The notes: generated by a model from the sequence alone, not told the origin. Counted from the stretch's first letter, positions 1-7,085 are shown. The stretch is 8,625 nucleotides of DNA from Bacillota bacterium (GCA_023420245.1 JAEZWL010000175.1:1-8625), one strand, 5' to 3'. Made by a program: numbers and translations.

Positions 1-240
1 TGCCGCAGCCACATACACCATTTATATGTTTAATTGGATTATAAGATATTTGGATATTAATGTCAAGTAGATATTGGATATTATTTTCTATAAAATATAG
101 ACAAACCGTTTAATTTTTCCAGTTTACTATCCATATTTTTCATATGTTATAGTATATACCTGTTATTGAGGCGTTTGCAGAAAAATCCATATGAAATTGC
201 TGGAGGTATTTCCAATTTACTGGATTTCTATCGACCGATG
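1..240. other. AT-rich intergenic region downstream of the hydrolase gene
   Basis: These 240 bases are very AT-rich and hold no gene I can support. They lie downstream of the minus-strand hydrolase gene. I found no hairpin followed by a T-run on the minus strand, so how that transcript ends is unclear. A plus-strand frame is open from about 94 through 240 and on into antisense of the hydrolase. It has no ribosome binding site, and I treat it as non-coding or, at most, a degraded remnant. Confidence 0.5.
44..83. repeat. Near-identical short direct repeat
   Basis: Two copies of AGATATT(T)GGATATTA lie at 44-59 and 69-83, differing by one T, with starts 25 bases apart. In such AT-rich DNA this may be chance. 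A spacing of 25 bases, a little over two helical turns, would also fit a pair of protein-binding half-sites. Nothing else in the window shows this sequence. Confidence 0.3.
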
Positions 241-1539
241 TTAATTGATGCTTGCGGGCCGGTCATCGCAAAGGCAGGAGCGCTCACCGCTCGAGGATAC
301 CACATAAATCGCGCAGGGGGCGGGACCAGTACGGCTTCGGCAGTATGGACATTTCACGGTAATCCCCGCGCCGCTCGGAAGCTCGTAGCAGCAGGTCACC
401 CGGTTGCAGGAGCAGCCGCTGCTCTGATACCAGGAGCAGGCCGCACAGTTCGTACAATGCTTGACGGCCGGCAAATCCACATACTCCGAAGCAACCATGC
501 CGCCCTGCCGGTAATCCCCGTTGCTGATCAGGATATGGGACGCGCCAATCTCCGCGAATAAATGGCTCCACGAGCTGGCGGTGCCGTGGTGAGGTGCTTT
601 TATGATGTAATAATTGTCGTATAACCGACTGGCTATCGCGTCCAGACTGTCCGGCGTGGCGTCGCCCGTCATCAGGATATCATTCAGGCTCGCTTCCCTG
701 GTACGGCGGTTCTGAAAAATTATGCCGGCCGCGTTAAGCTGATCGGAATATGCCGTACTGGTCGTCTGTCGGCTCAGAATCTCCGCGATATCCTGCGCGG
801 CAGGCAGCAGCAGCAGTTGGGGAACGAGGTCGTCAATACGACCCAGAACGGCACAAATCCGGTCAATATTCTCCTGCTTCAACGGTGCCGTTTCACAGCA
901 GGCGAGATACACCCCGCAGAACTGTTCCTTCAGGCGCATAAATTCTCTCGCACATTCCGGAAGAAACGGGGAGGAAAGGCAGATATTCATTTCCTCAACT
1001 GCATCCGCGAATAAATCAGAAAAGGGGAAATCCGCAACGGCAGGCCACAGAACATCATAGGTCACGCCGTCAAACAGGAAGCTGTCGCCCGCCTTTAGCG
1101 CATAAATCCGTTCTGCCTCTGTTTTTCTCGATATCTGCTCAAACAACCTAAGGGAGCTGACATTTCCCTGTGAAAAACCGCTCTGCCGGTTTAAGAAAAC
1201 ATAAACGAACAGAGCGAATTCCAAAAGCAGCGGCCTGCCGCGTTTGTCGCACGGAGACGCCGGTAAAAATATTCGGTTAAAATAGTTCGGGTTAGCCTCC
1301 AAAAGCTGACGGAAGCCGCAAAGATGATCGCGGTGGTAGTGGGTAAGCAAAAAGCTGCGCGCGCTGCAGCCGGAATATCGGCTGACGATTGACGGGTCCA
1401 CATAAGAAGAAAACGCGAGGTCACCCTCCCGTATTTTCTGGTTGATACTGCCGCAGTCCACCATGAAAATTTCGCGATGCGCTCCGCCCATCACGATGCA
1501 TTCCCCGTATTCCACGTTATGTAATTCGAGCCACTGCAT
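241..1539 (-). CDS. ComEC-like metallo-beta-lactamase-fold hydrolase with cysteine-rich tail
   Basis: A 432-residue protein predicted to be a metal-dependent hydrolase of the metallo-beta-lactamase superfamily. Visible motifs are the first strand pair ending in VDCGS (27-31), the metal-binding THYHRDH (66-72), a late TGDA (291-294) and APHHG (315-319), followed by ISNGD. This order (HxHxDH, TGD, HHG) is that of stand-alone relatives of the C-terminal ComEC domain. Residues of about 100-280 form an insertion larger than the usual core. The tail after residue 360 is unusual: twelve cysteines in about 65 residues, including CTNCAAC, CSC, CC and CPYC, which suggests a bound metal or a disulfide-rich cap. 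The start is set at 1539 because GGAGGG lies nine bases upstream and longer versions would run into the MORN gene, which ends 31 bases upstream. No signal peptide is seen, so it is probably cytoplasmic. The substrate is unknown; nucleic acid or a nucleotide is possible. Confidence 0.85.
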   Translation of the reverse strand: MQWLELHNVEYGECIVMGGAHREIFMVDCGSINQKIREGDLAFSSYVDPSIVSRYSGCSARSFLLTHYHRDHLCGFRQLLEANPNYFNRIFLPASPCDKRGRPLLLEFALFVYVFLNRQSGFSQGNVSSLRLFEQISRKTEAERIYALKAGDSFLFDGVTYDVLWPAVADFPFSDLFADAVEEMNICLSSPFLPECAREFMRLKEQFCGVYLACCETAPLKQENIDRICAVLGRIDDLVPQLLLLPAAQDIAEILSRQTTSTAYSDQLNAAGIIFQNRRTREASLNDILMTGDATPDSLDAIASRLYDNYYIIKAPHHGTASSWSHLFAEIGASHILISNGDYRQGGMVASEYVDLPAVKHCTNCAACSWYQSSGCSCNRVTCCYELPSGAGITVKCPYCRSRTGPAPCAIYVVSSSGERSCLCDDRPASIN

Positions 1540-1570
1540 GCATGCTGCCCTCCAAAGGAATATTCTTACA

Positions 1571-2941
1571 TTATATAATGGGGTTCCCGCCCGATTCAAT
1601 ATGCTGATAACCGGAATAATAACGGTCTTCACGGAACTCGCCGGTATATACAATTCTTCCGTTTCTATATTCCGTACCGTGCCCGTGGCGCTTGCCGTCC
1701 TTCCACTCGCCGGTGTAGACCAGGTTACCGTCCACATCAAAGGCTGTGCCGATTCCCGTAGGAATATTATCCTTCCATTTTCCTACGAAAATAGAACCGT
1801 CCTTTGAGCTGAAGGAAACACCCACACCGTCGCGGCGGTTTTCCTTCCAGCCGCCCACATAGCAGATTTTACCCGATTTATAATAGTAGGTGCCGAAACC
1901 ATCCCGCTTGTCGTTATGATAGTTCCCCTCGTAGGCTGTGCAGCCGTTTTTCATCTGTGTGCGGCCGCGCCCTTCCCGAAGACCGTCGATTACTTTGCCG
2001 AAATAGAGATAGCTTTCCTCCGCGCTGATCACAATCCGTTTTGCCGCGCGCTCCACATGCGGCGCAATCATTTCGCTGATCTGCGTACCGCTTTCCAGTC
2101 CCTTTGCTGCCACCGTATATTTTGCGGGCTTTGGCTCCGTTTTCTCCGTACAAAATATCTCGCGGTCGAGCGAGTAAGCCGTGCCTGTCGTTTCTTTTGA
2201 TACTTCCTCACACGGTTCCGGTATTTCCCCGGTCTTGTCCAACGGCGGCTCAGGATTCTGCTCCGCCGCAGCCGACCCATCATTCTCAATATATTCAAAA
2301 TGTACCGGAACTTCCTCTTCCTTAGACCATTCCGGCTGAACACTCTGATTCCCCAGTTTCAGATCGGCTTCCGCCGCCTCGCGGCTTTTTTTCTCTTCCG
2401 GAAGGCAGTAGTAGAAGCTGCCGGAGCTGGTTTCACACATAACCGGCGGCTCCCCTGTCAGCGTGTTGATGAAGCTTTGCTCCGCGGTTCCTTCCCCGCA
2501 CGGGCAGGGCTCCAGCTCTTCCTTTCGGTAAGTCTGCTTTTCCGGGCAAAGCTGCAACAAAATAAGCCCGCTCCCCTGCTTCGGTTCCAGCAGCGCCGCC
2601 GGCTTTGTAATATCCCCCGCGTAGTAAGCGGTTTGCAGCCAGTGATGATTTTTATCGAAATCCGCCTTGCTGACAACCGCGCCCTCCGCATTCCGGGTCA
2701 GTATGTAGTATCCGCCTTTACGGCGGTATGACTTCTGCAACACGGTTTTCCCGCTGGTCCGCAGCCAGGAAAAGACGCCGCGGCTGATTTTATATACGGT
2801 CAATATCTCCGTTCCATCCGCAACGCTCCGAACCTTGCCCGACTTGCTTTTAAAACCGGTAAGAAAATCTTTTCGTACCTGCGAGAGTAACGTATCGTTC
2901 CGGGCGCTGCCATCATATGGTTTGTAGCGAACGGCATACAC
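1571..2941 (-). CDS. MORN-repeat protein
   Basis: A 456-residue protein if started at the GTG at 2941. The C-terminal part carries MORN repeats, about 22-24 residues each, beginning near residues 312, 336, 361, 385 and 408, with a decayed sixth from 431. Typical cores are YEGNYHNDKRDGFG, YTGEWKDGKRHGHG and FVGKWKDNIPTGIG. MORN repeats form beta-hairpin rods that act as scaffolds or bind membranes and other proteins. The first 180 residues look globular and are unfamiliar to me. Residues 180-270 are rich in E, P, K and S and are probably a flexible linker. There is no signal peptide or membrane segment. The GTG has no ribosome binding site. An in-frame ATT at 2974, seven bases after GAGG, fits better and would add MIIQQNESGLS, giving 467 residues. 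The frame is closed upstream by TGA, so no ATG is available. The gene lies just upstream of the hydrolase gene and is likely co-transcribed with it. Confidence 0.85.
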   Translation of the reverse strand: MYAVRYKPYDGSARNDTLLSQVRKDFLTGFKSKSGKVRSVADGTEILTVYKISRGVFSWLRTSGKTVLQKSYRRKGGYYILTRNAEGAVVSKADFDKNHHWLQTAYYAGDITKPAALLEPKQGSGLILLQLCPEKQTYRKEELEPCPCGEGTAEQSFINTLTGEPPVMCETSSGSFYYCLPEEKKSREAAEADLKLGNQSVQPEWSKEEEVPVHFEYIENDGSAAAEQNPEPPLDKTGEIPEPCEEVSKETTGTAYSLDREIFCTEKTEPKPAKYTVAAKGLESGTQISEMIAPHVERAAKRIVISAEESYLYFGKVIDGLREGRGRTQMKNGCTAYEGNYHNDKRDGFGTYYYKSGKICYVGGWKENRRDGVGVSFSSKDGSIFVGKWKDNIPTGIGTAFDVDGNLVYTGEWKDGKRHGHGTEYRNGRIVYTGEFREDRYYSGYQHIESGGNPII

Positions 2942-2971
2942 CGATAAACCGGATTCGTTCTGCTGAATGAT

Positions 2972-2985
2972 AATCGCACCCCCTC
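2972..2985 (-). promoter_or_regulatory. Ribosome binding site leading to an ATT start
   Basis: On the minus strand GAGGGGG (2985-2979) is followed by TGCG and then ATT (2974-2972), in frame with the MORN protein. Counted from GAGG, the spacing is seven bases. The only conventional start in the open frame is the GTG at 2941, which lies about 40 bases further on and is preceded by no purine-rich motif. The ribosome binding site therefore points to ATT as the real start, or marks an ATG lost by one base change. Confidence 0.5.
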
Positions 2986-3017
2986 ATGGAAATTCTTTAC
3001 ATTATAGATACATAATT

Positions 3018-3047
3018 ATTATATCCGATGGCATATCGGCAGCGCAA
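3018..3047 (-). promoter_or_regulatory. Sigma-A promoter of the MORN-hydrolase transcript, with operator-like palindrome
   Basis: On the minus strand TTGCGC (3047-3042) is followed by 18 bases and TATAAT (3023-3018). A second TATAAT lies at 3006-3001. Between -35 and -10 sits the palindrome CCGAT-GGCAT-ATCGG (3025-3039), a common place for a repressor operator. The promoter lies just after the stop of the helix-turn-helix gene, so the two downstream genes can be expressed separately from it. The helix-turn-helix protein is an obvious candidate regulator, but that is inference. Confidence 0.5.
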
Positions 3048-3058
3048 GGCATTTTCCG

Positions 3059-4420
3059 TCATTTTTTAGCAAGCTTTGCCTGCCGGTCCGCATACTTCGT
3101 TTCATAAATATTGCAGAAATAACCGGAACCTGCCATTGCCCAATCGTAAAAGACGATGTGGCGGGAATGGGACGTACCGCTGCACTTTGCGTTATCTTCC
3201 ATTCCCGGAGCGGTGCTGCTTGTAATCGGAGCGAACAGCTTTACGCGCAGGCCCCACTTTTTCTGGGCTTGCGCGTCCAGAAGAAATTCATGGTCCATAA
3301 GCTTGCAGGGGTAACGAAGCGTGTAACTGAAATTGCATGATATATTAGGAATAAACGGTGCCGTACTGCTGTATTCGTAAGAAATATTGAAGGACTCGCC
3401 GGGTTTTTGCGGATATAGATTGAATGAAAACAGCAGCTCCGTACTCATCAGACCGCTCACTTCATCCATTTGTTTCATTGCCACGACGAATTGTTCCGGC
3501 GACCGGTACTGGTTATGCTCGTGTAAATTGATATATTTTACAAGAGGATTGTTGTTAACCGTACACTTCAGGTTTTCAAACGCACGCCGAACAATCTCTT
3601 CCGGCGATAACTGTTCATAATGGTGGAAGGTTTGGCTTAACGTAAACCTAAGCTGGCACAACCGGGGCGCAACAATGATTTCCTGCACACTGATGTTCCG
3701 TCGGATTGTGCTGTCGTCGTCAGATATGGAAAGTACCTCTCTGCGCTTTACCGATTTATAGAAGGGATGACCCTCCTGACCGGCAACATACTCCTGGAGC
3801 ATTTTAATAAACGAAAGGTCGCTATAGGGCTTTTTGTATAAACGGCGCAGATTTTCAGTATAGATCACATTTAAAAGCTGTAAAATTTTTTCATCGTCAA
3901 GGACGTTCTGATTTACGGCGTTGCAAATTCTTTCAAAAACAACATCTGCTTTTTCGTTTTTATGAAATTCCTGCCAATTATTGCATTCGCGCTCCGAGTT
4001 TTCATACGCTTCCCCGTAGCAGCGCGAAATCAGCTCCGGAATCATACTGCTGTAAAATTTCAATAAATGTTCTTCATCCGCCGGGTCTGCGTTTACAAAT
4101 AGCGCAACGAACGCGCCTAACGACTCTGAAAACAGATATTTATCAATCAGCAGCCTGGCATACTCCAAAAAACGGTCAACCGTAACGCGGGTCGGCTTAA
4201 ACTCCCCTGTAATTCCGGAGGCAAAGCGGGATGCCATCTGGTCTGGTTTTATATTCTCCGGCATCTTGCGAATTCTGCCGTGCCGCAGCTTTGAAACAGT
4301 GGATTCGGAAACCATAAGAATGTTTGCCATATGCTTATACTTTATCGCAAGCGGCTCGGCTGCAATCGAAGCCAAAAACACATTGAACGAGAATGTGATT
4401 TTCGCATTTTTTGCATTCAT
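3059..4420 (-). CDS. Helix-turn-helix protein with unassigned C-terminal domain
   Basis: A 453-residue protein. Residues 20-52 (core MANILMVSESTVSKLRHGRI) have the look of a Cro/LacI-type helix-turn-helix: a small residue in the turn, STVSKLR as the recognition helix and a basic follow-on, so DNA binding is likely. Residues 75-240 are mostly helical with charged amphipathic stretches. Residues 240-445 alternate short hydrophobic strands with loops, ending near HIVFYDWAMAGSGYF, and look like a beta-rich sensor or effector domain that I do not recognise. It is far longer than a plain repressor. The start at 4420 is supported by AAGGAGG seven bases upstream. The gene heads the three-gene module; the next gene lies 84 bases downstream by its likely start, with its own promoter. 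A palindrome close before the ribosome binding site may be its own operator. Confidence 0.75.
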   Translation of the reverse strand: MNAKNAKITFSFNVFLASIAAEPLAIKYKHMANILMVSESTVSKLRHGRIRKMPENIKPDQMASRFASGITGEFKPTRVTVDRFLEYARLLIDKYLFSESLGAFVALFVNADPADEEHLLKFYSSMIPELISRCYGEAYENSERECNNWQEFHKNEKADVVFERICNAVNQNVLDDEKILQLLNVIYTENLRRLYKKPYSDLSFIKMLQEYVAGQEGHPFYKSVKRREVLSISDDDSTIRRNISVQEIIVAPRLCQLRFTLSQTFHHYEQLSPEEIVRRAFENLKCTVNNNPLVKYINLHEHNQYRSPEQFVVAMKQMDEVSGLMSTELLFSFNLYPQKPGESFNISYEYSSTAPFIPNISCNFSYTLRYPCKLMDHEFLLDAQAQKKWGLRVKLFAPITSSTAPGMEDNAKCSGTSHSRHIVFYDWAMAGSGYFCNIYETKYADRQAKLAKK

Positions 4421-4505
4421 TCTTTTTCCTCCTTTTAAACGGCAAACCGTTAAAATACGACACGAAACATTAGTATATATCGGTTGTGGAGGAAAAAAAT
4501 GAATG
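4414..4505. repeat. Inverted repeat with a ribosome binding site and ATG in each arm
   Basis: The left arm (4414-4432) and right arm (4488-4505) are reverse complements except for one extra base. Each reads GGAGG, an A-run, then ATGAATG, pointing outward. The left arm is the ribosome binding site and start of the helix-turn-helix gene; the right arm starts a nine-codon frame on the plus strand. The 55 bases between hold a palindrome and a TATA-rich stretch. It may be an invertible segment or a relic of a duplicated 5' end. Part of the match is expected because ribosome binding sites resemble one another. Confidence 0.45.
4433..4455. promoter_or_regulatory. Palindrome upstream of the helix-turn-helix gene, possible operator
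   Basis: AACGG (4438-4442) and CCGTT (4447-4451) form a perfect five-base inverted repeat around CAAA, extended by TTTT-A and A-AAAA on the outside with a one-base offset. It lies directly upstream of the ribosome binding site of the helix-turn-helix gene, where a bound repressor would block transcription. TATA-like sequence lies just upstream at 4472-4480, but I see no good -35. Autoregulation is inference. Confidence 0.4.
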
Positions 4506-4525
4506 GTTTCTATGTAAAATCCTGA
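4499..4525 (+). other. Nine-codon open frame with strong ribosome binding site
   Basis: GGAGG (4488-4492) and six bases precede an ATG at 4499 that opens MNGFYVKS followed by TGA. The ribosome binding site is as good as that of the annotated genes, yet the frame has eight residues and no plus-strand gene follows. It may be a leader peptide of a lost gene or a by-product of the inverted repeat. I do not claim it is translated. Confidence 0.25.
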
Positions 4526-4556
4526 TATTTATGAGAATTTATGCCAACAAAATTAA

Positions 4557-5042
4557 TTAATATGCGAAAGCTACAGATTTATCATTGTTTGATATGGTGC
4601 TGACCGTTCCCGACGGGGCATTGTTCATCACGATTCCTCCGTGAAGCGTATAGGTTGTATCCTCAAATGCGATCACATAGTCCAGATTATTTCCGTTTAA
4701 AGAAAATTGAATTTGATTGATTCCGTCTATCGTTGTTAGGGTTTTTACGGACGAGGCGCTTTCACGGTTCTGAATTTTCAAAACATGGTTTGAAATGGAG
4801 AAAACGATGCATTTATCGCTGCCCGTACCGTCGCCGATGCTTTTGGTAACGGAGGCATACCTCTGCAAATAGCTTTCCACCAGCAACCCTTTTTGCTGAT
4901 TGGACGCGCCCGCCGTTCCGGTCTGAAAGGTATGCGCCCCCAAATAGAAAACCGAAGCGGCCGCCGCGATGATAACCGCTGTCAGTATAACCGCCGGAAT
5001 CATTTCCATGAGCGTCATGCCCTTTTTTGAGCGCAGCTTCAT
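4557..5042 (-). CDS. Prepilin, PilW/GspJ-like minor pseudopilin
   Basis: A 161-residue class III signal peptide protein. Residues 1-8 are a short basic leader ending KKG, the prepilin peptidase site is G8|M9, and the glutamate at mature position 5 is present (TLMEMIPAVIL), followed by a hydrophobic helix of about 20 residues. After cleavage the protein would be anchored in the membrane and packed into a pilus or pseudopilus. The globular part has a few short strands and no disulfide pair (one cysteine only). Position as third gene after PilX- and PilV-like genes suggests the PilW/GspJ role in a tip or initiation complex; sequence alone does not fix the subtype. The start codon overlaps the previous stop as TAATG, so translational coupling is likely. 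The 3' half is more AT-rich than the helix part. No clear terminator follows. Confidence 0.8.
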   Translation of the reverse strand: MKLRSKKGMTLMEMIPAVILTAVIIAAAASVFYLGAHTFQTGTAGASNQQKGLLVESYLQRYASVTKSIGDGTGSDKCIVFSISNHVLKIQNRESASSVKTLTTIDGINQIQFSLNGNNLDYVIAFEDTTYTLHGGIVMNNAPSGTVSTISNNDKSVAFAY

Positions 5043-5467
5043 TATTTTCCACCGTCCTTTGCCGCAAATGCCTGCATCTGGACAATTTTTTTGCCGTTCG
5101 CGTCCTGATAATACACCGCCGTTCGGATAACATACCCCTCTACCCCATCGCTCTTTGCGGCGGTTTGAATGGAAAACTGCTTTTCTCTGGAAGGATCGGG
5201 AAAGCCTGCCCCCACCCGGTTGGCTCCGCTAATCGTAATCTCGTCCGGTGCCTTTGTATGCAGCTGGTTTATCAGCTCATCCCCGACGCTCAGCGCCTGC
5301 CCGGCGGCGTTCGCCTGCGTATTGCCGGAAAGGATGGTCGAGTGCGAAAAAGCGATTGCCGTCAGCGCCGCCAGCACAACAATGGAGAGGATTGCCGCCG
5401 CCGCGACAACCTCCAGCAGGGTCGTGCCCTTTTTCCCGTTACGCAATGTGAGCCTTTTATTTCCCAT
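5042..5467 (-). CDS. Prepilin, PilV/GspI-like minor pseudopilin
   Basis: A 141-residue prepilin. The leader MGNKRLTLRNGKKG is cut at G14|T15, giving TTLLEVVAAAAIL with glutamate at mature position 5 and a long hydrophobic helix (about 17-40). Threonine at mature position 1 is less usual than phenylalanine or methionine. The later part ends in VRTAVYYQDANGKKIVQMQAFAAK, a strand pattern common in PilV/GspI-like pilins. I chose 5467 because a longer frame back to 5689 runs through the upstream gene, while 5467 has GGGGGAG about ten bases upstream and places the leader correctly. The gene overlaps the PilX-like gene by 11 bases and touches the next gene as TAATG, which indicates one operon and likely a joint tip complex. 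Confidence 0.8.
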   Translation of the reverse strand: MGNKRLTLRNGKKGTTLLEVVAAAAILSIVVLAALTAIAFSHSTILSGNTQANAAGQALSVGDELINQLHTKAPDEITISGANRVGAGFPDPSREKQFSIQTAAKSDGVEGYVIRTAVYYQDANGKKIVQMQAFAAKDGGK

Positions 5468-7085
5468 CGGTGTATTCTCCCCCGGTAACCGTTGTTCCGC
5501 CCGAACCGCCGGAGCCGCCGCCGGAACTCGGCGTTGCGTCGTTAAAGAAATCTTCCGCTTTCTGCGAAAATAAGTTAAATCCGTTTTCAAAATACTTAGA
5601 ACCTTGACCAATCTTAATATGATAGGTTCCAGTTTCATTGATCGTATATTCATGACTATTATTATTGGTATCGGAATATTTGATTTCAAGCTCCGTAGGT
5701 ATGGTCAGGTCAAATTCCTTTGCGTTGGTATCCAAAGGCATCATGAAAAAGCTTGCGCCTTTTTTCCCTACAATTTTTGGTTTTTCCCCGCTGTCATCAT
5801 CAAGGCTGTTATGCTTTTGCGTATTTAATGATATATGCTCTGCCTGAAAAACAAGTGTATTGGGGGAATACTTATTTTGTTCACTTTTGCCTTCCGGCAC
5901 TACAAAATCCGTCTGTGCATTGACGTAGTTCCAATACATCTCTTTTGAACGATATAAAACTCTTTGAGAGCTATTATTAAATAAATTGTTCCAGTTTCCG
6001 CCGCATTCCACAACATAAACATAAACCACTTTATTAGTGGCTGCGTCATTTCCTACTCCTAAAACACTTCTGTCACTCGTCCATTTAGCTCCCGATGGGT
6101 CACCTGGTATAATAATATCATAATTCGCTTCCACAAAATTTTTATTACCTACTATCGATGCGCCTGTAGTTTTTTCATTTTTTAATTGCGCTATAATTTC
6201 ATCTTCACTAATTGACACTAAATCTTTAAATGTATTGACATCAAATAGATTTACTTTTTTCTCAAACTTATAATAGCCGTTTAAAGGCTGCTCAGTTATT
6301 TTTTTGTCATTGATATAAATGTCAGTCTGATTAAAATAAGCAATCCCATATTTACCTGATAAATTATTGTTTTCATTATATCTATTAAGTATTAGCTTCC
6401 CTGCATTTCCACTCTCCATATTTTTACTTTTTATATTCCCATTGAAATATATAAAATCGGTATCTAATTCGGTAGAAAACCGATTTATATCAACCTCAAT
6501 ACAGTTTTCTGAATCTTTACACATAAAATACATCTGTGGCGCTTTAAATTTAGGCACTGATGAACTTAACCTTACAGTTTTATTGGAAAAAACGGGCAAG
6601 TCTATTCCGCTGCATGCCATTTCTCCATTTGAATTAAACACTGTCGTATTACCTAAATTCATTCCAGTCGAAATAAAGAGAGGCGAATTTGACGACGCCC
6701 CCTCGGAAAACTGGAACCGATACCCCAGCGTTTTAAAGCGGTCGAGGGTCTTGTCCTTCGCGCTGGCTTTTAATATTTTTCCGGCACTTTCATAGGCTGC
6801 GACGGTATTCGCGGTCGCAGCGCCCTTATTAATTGAGAAGGTATAGTCGGTTCGGTCAAGGTTGACCTTGAAATCGCCGGAGGTGGGATTTTTCACAACA
6901 TAAGCCCTGCCGAACTCGATGGCGGATTTGGCATCGAGATATGCCTGACGGTCCTGCAGGCTGTTTTGGGAATAGCTCAGATTGAAGCTTGCGGAGGATA
7001 CCAGCGCCGCCGATAAAATCAACAGCGCGGCGGTGACCACCACCACAATTGCGAGAGCCGCTCCCCGTTTTGAACCAAAAGACAT
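5457..7085 (-). CDS. PilX/GspK-like pilus protein with large variable surface domain
   Basis: A 542-residue protein. The N-terminus (SKRGAALAIVVVVTAALLILS) is a basic stretch, glycine and a long hydrophobic helix like PilX or GspK, without glutamate at mature position 5; GspK also lacks that glutamate and caps the tip. Residues 33-135 resemble the conserved stalk of PilX-like proteins. Residues of about 136-513 are strand-rich with many N, D, S and T and four cysteines and look surface-exposed; I recognise no domain. The end is a glycine-serine linker (GGGSGGSGG) and a short polar tail. The start at 7085 has AGGAGGT eight bases upstream; the earlier ATGs at 7115 and 7109 lack one. The centre of the gene is markedly AT-richer than both ends: 17 of 60 GC at 6361-6420 against 35 of 60 at 6901-6960 and 40 of 60 at 5461-5520. 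First gene of the pseudopilin operon. Confidence 0.8.
   Translation of the reverse strand: MSFGSKRGAALAIVVVVTAALLILSAALVSSASFNLSYSQNSLQDRQAYLDAKSAIEFGRAYVVKNPTSGDFKVNLDRTDYTFSINKGAATANTVAAYESAGKILKASAKDKTLDRFKTLGYRFQFSEGASSNSPLFISTGMNLGNTTVFNSNGEMACSGIDLPVFSNKTVRLSSSVPKFKAPQMYFMCKDSENCIEVDINRFSTELDTDFIYFNGNIKSKNMESGNAGKLILNRYNENNNLSGKYGIAYFNQTDIYINDKKITEQPLNGYYKFEKKVNLFDVNTFKDLVSISEDEIIAQLKNEKTTGASIVGNKNFVEANYDIIIPGDPSGAKWTSDRSVLGVGNDAATNKVVYVYVVECGGNWNNLFNNSSQRVLYRSKEMYWNYVNAQTDFVVPEGKSEQNKYSPNTLVFQAEHISLNTQKHNSLDDDSGEKPKIVGKKGASFFMMPLDTNAKEFDLTIPTELEIKYSDTNNNSHEYTINETGTYHIKIGQGSKYFENGFNLFSQKAEDFFNDATPSSGGGSGGSGGTTVTGGEYTDGK

Noticed and set aside
166..237. Hairpin around 194-220 as a terminator for the hydrolase gene
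   Set aside because: The stem is short and bulged and no T-run follows on the minus strand.
94..240. Plus-strand open frame with a protein-like stretch (LQKNPYEIAGGISNLLDFY)
   Set aside because: It has no ribosome binding site or ATG in the intergenic part and continues only as antisense of the hydrolase gene. It may be a remnant but cannot be supported.
1540..1740. Longer hydrolase reading frame starting at 1740
   Set aside because: It would overlap the end of the MORN gene by 170 bases, lacks a ribosome binding site, and its extra residues look like a shadow frame; 1539 has a good site.
102..4451. CAAACCGTT at 102-110 and 4443-4451, flanking the three-gene module like attachment-site repeats
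   Set aside because: Nine-base matches are expected many times by chance in a window of this size, and no integrase or tRNA is present.
5468..5689. Longer PilV/GspI-like frame starting at 5689
   Set aside because: It overlaps the PilX-like gene and would bury the prepilin leader 75 residues inside the protein, which is not compatible with prepilin processing.
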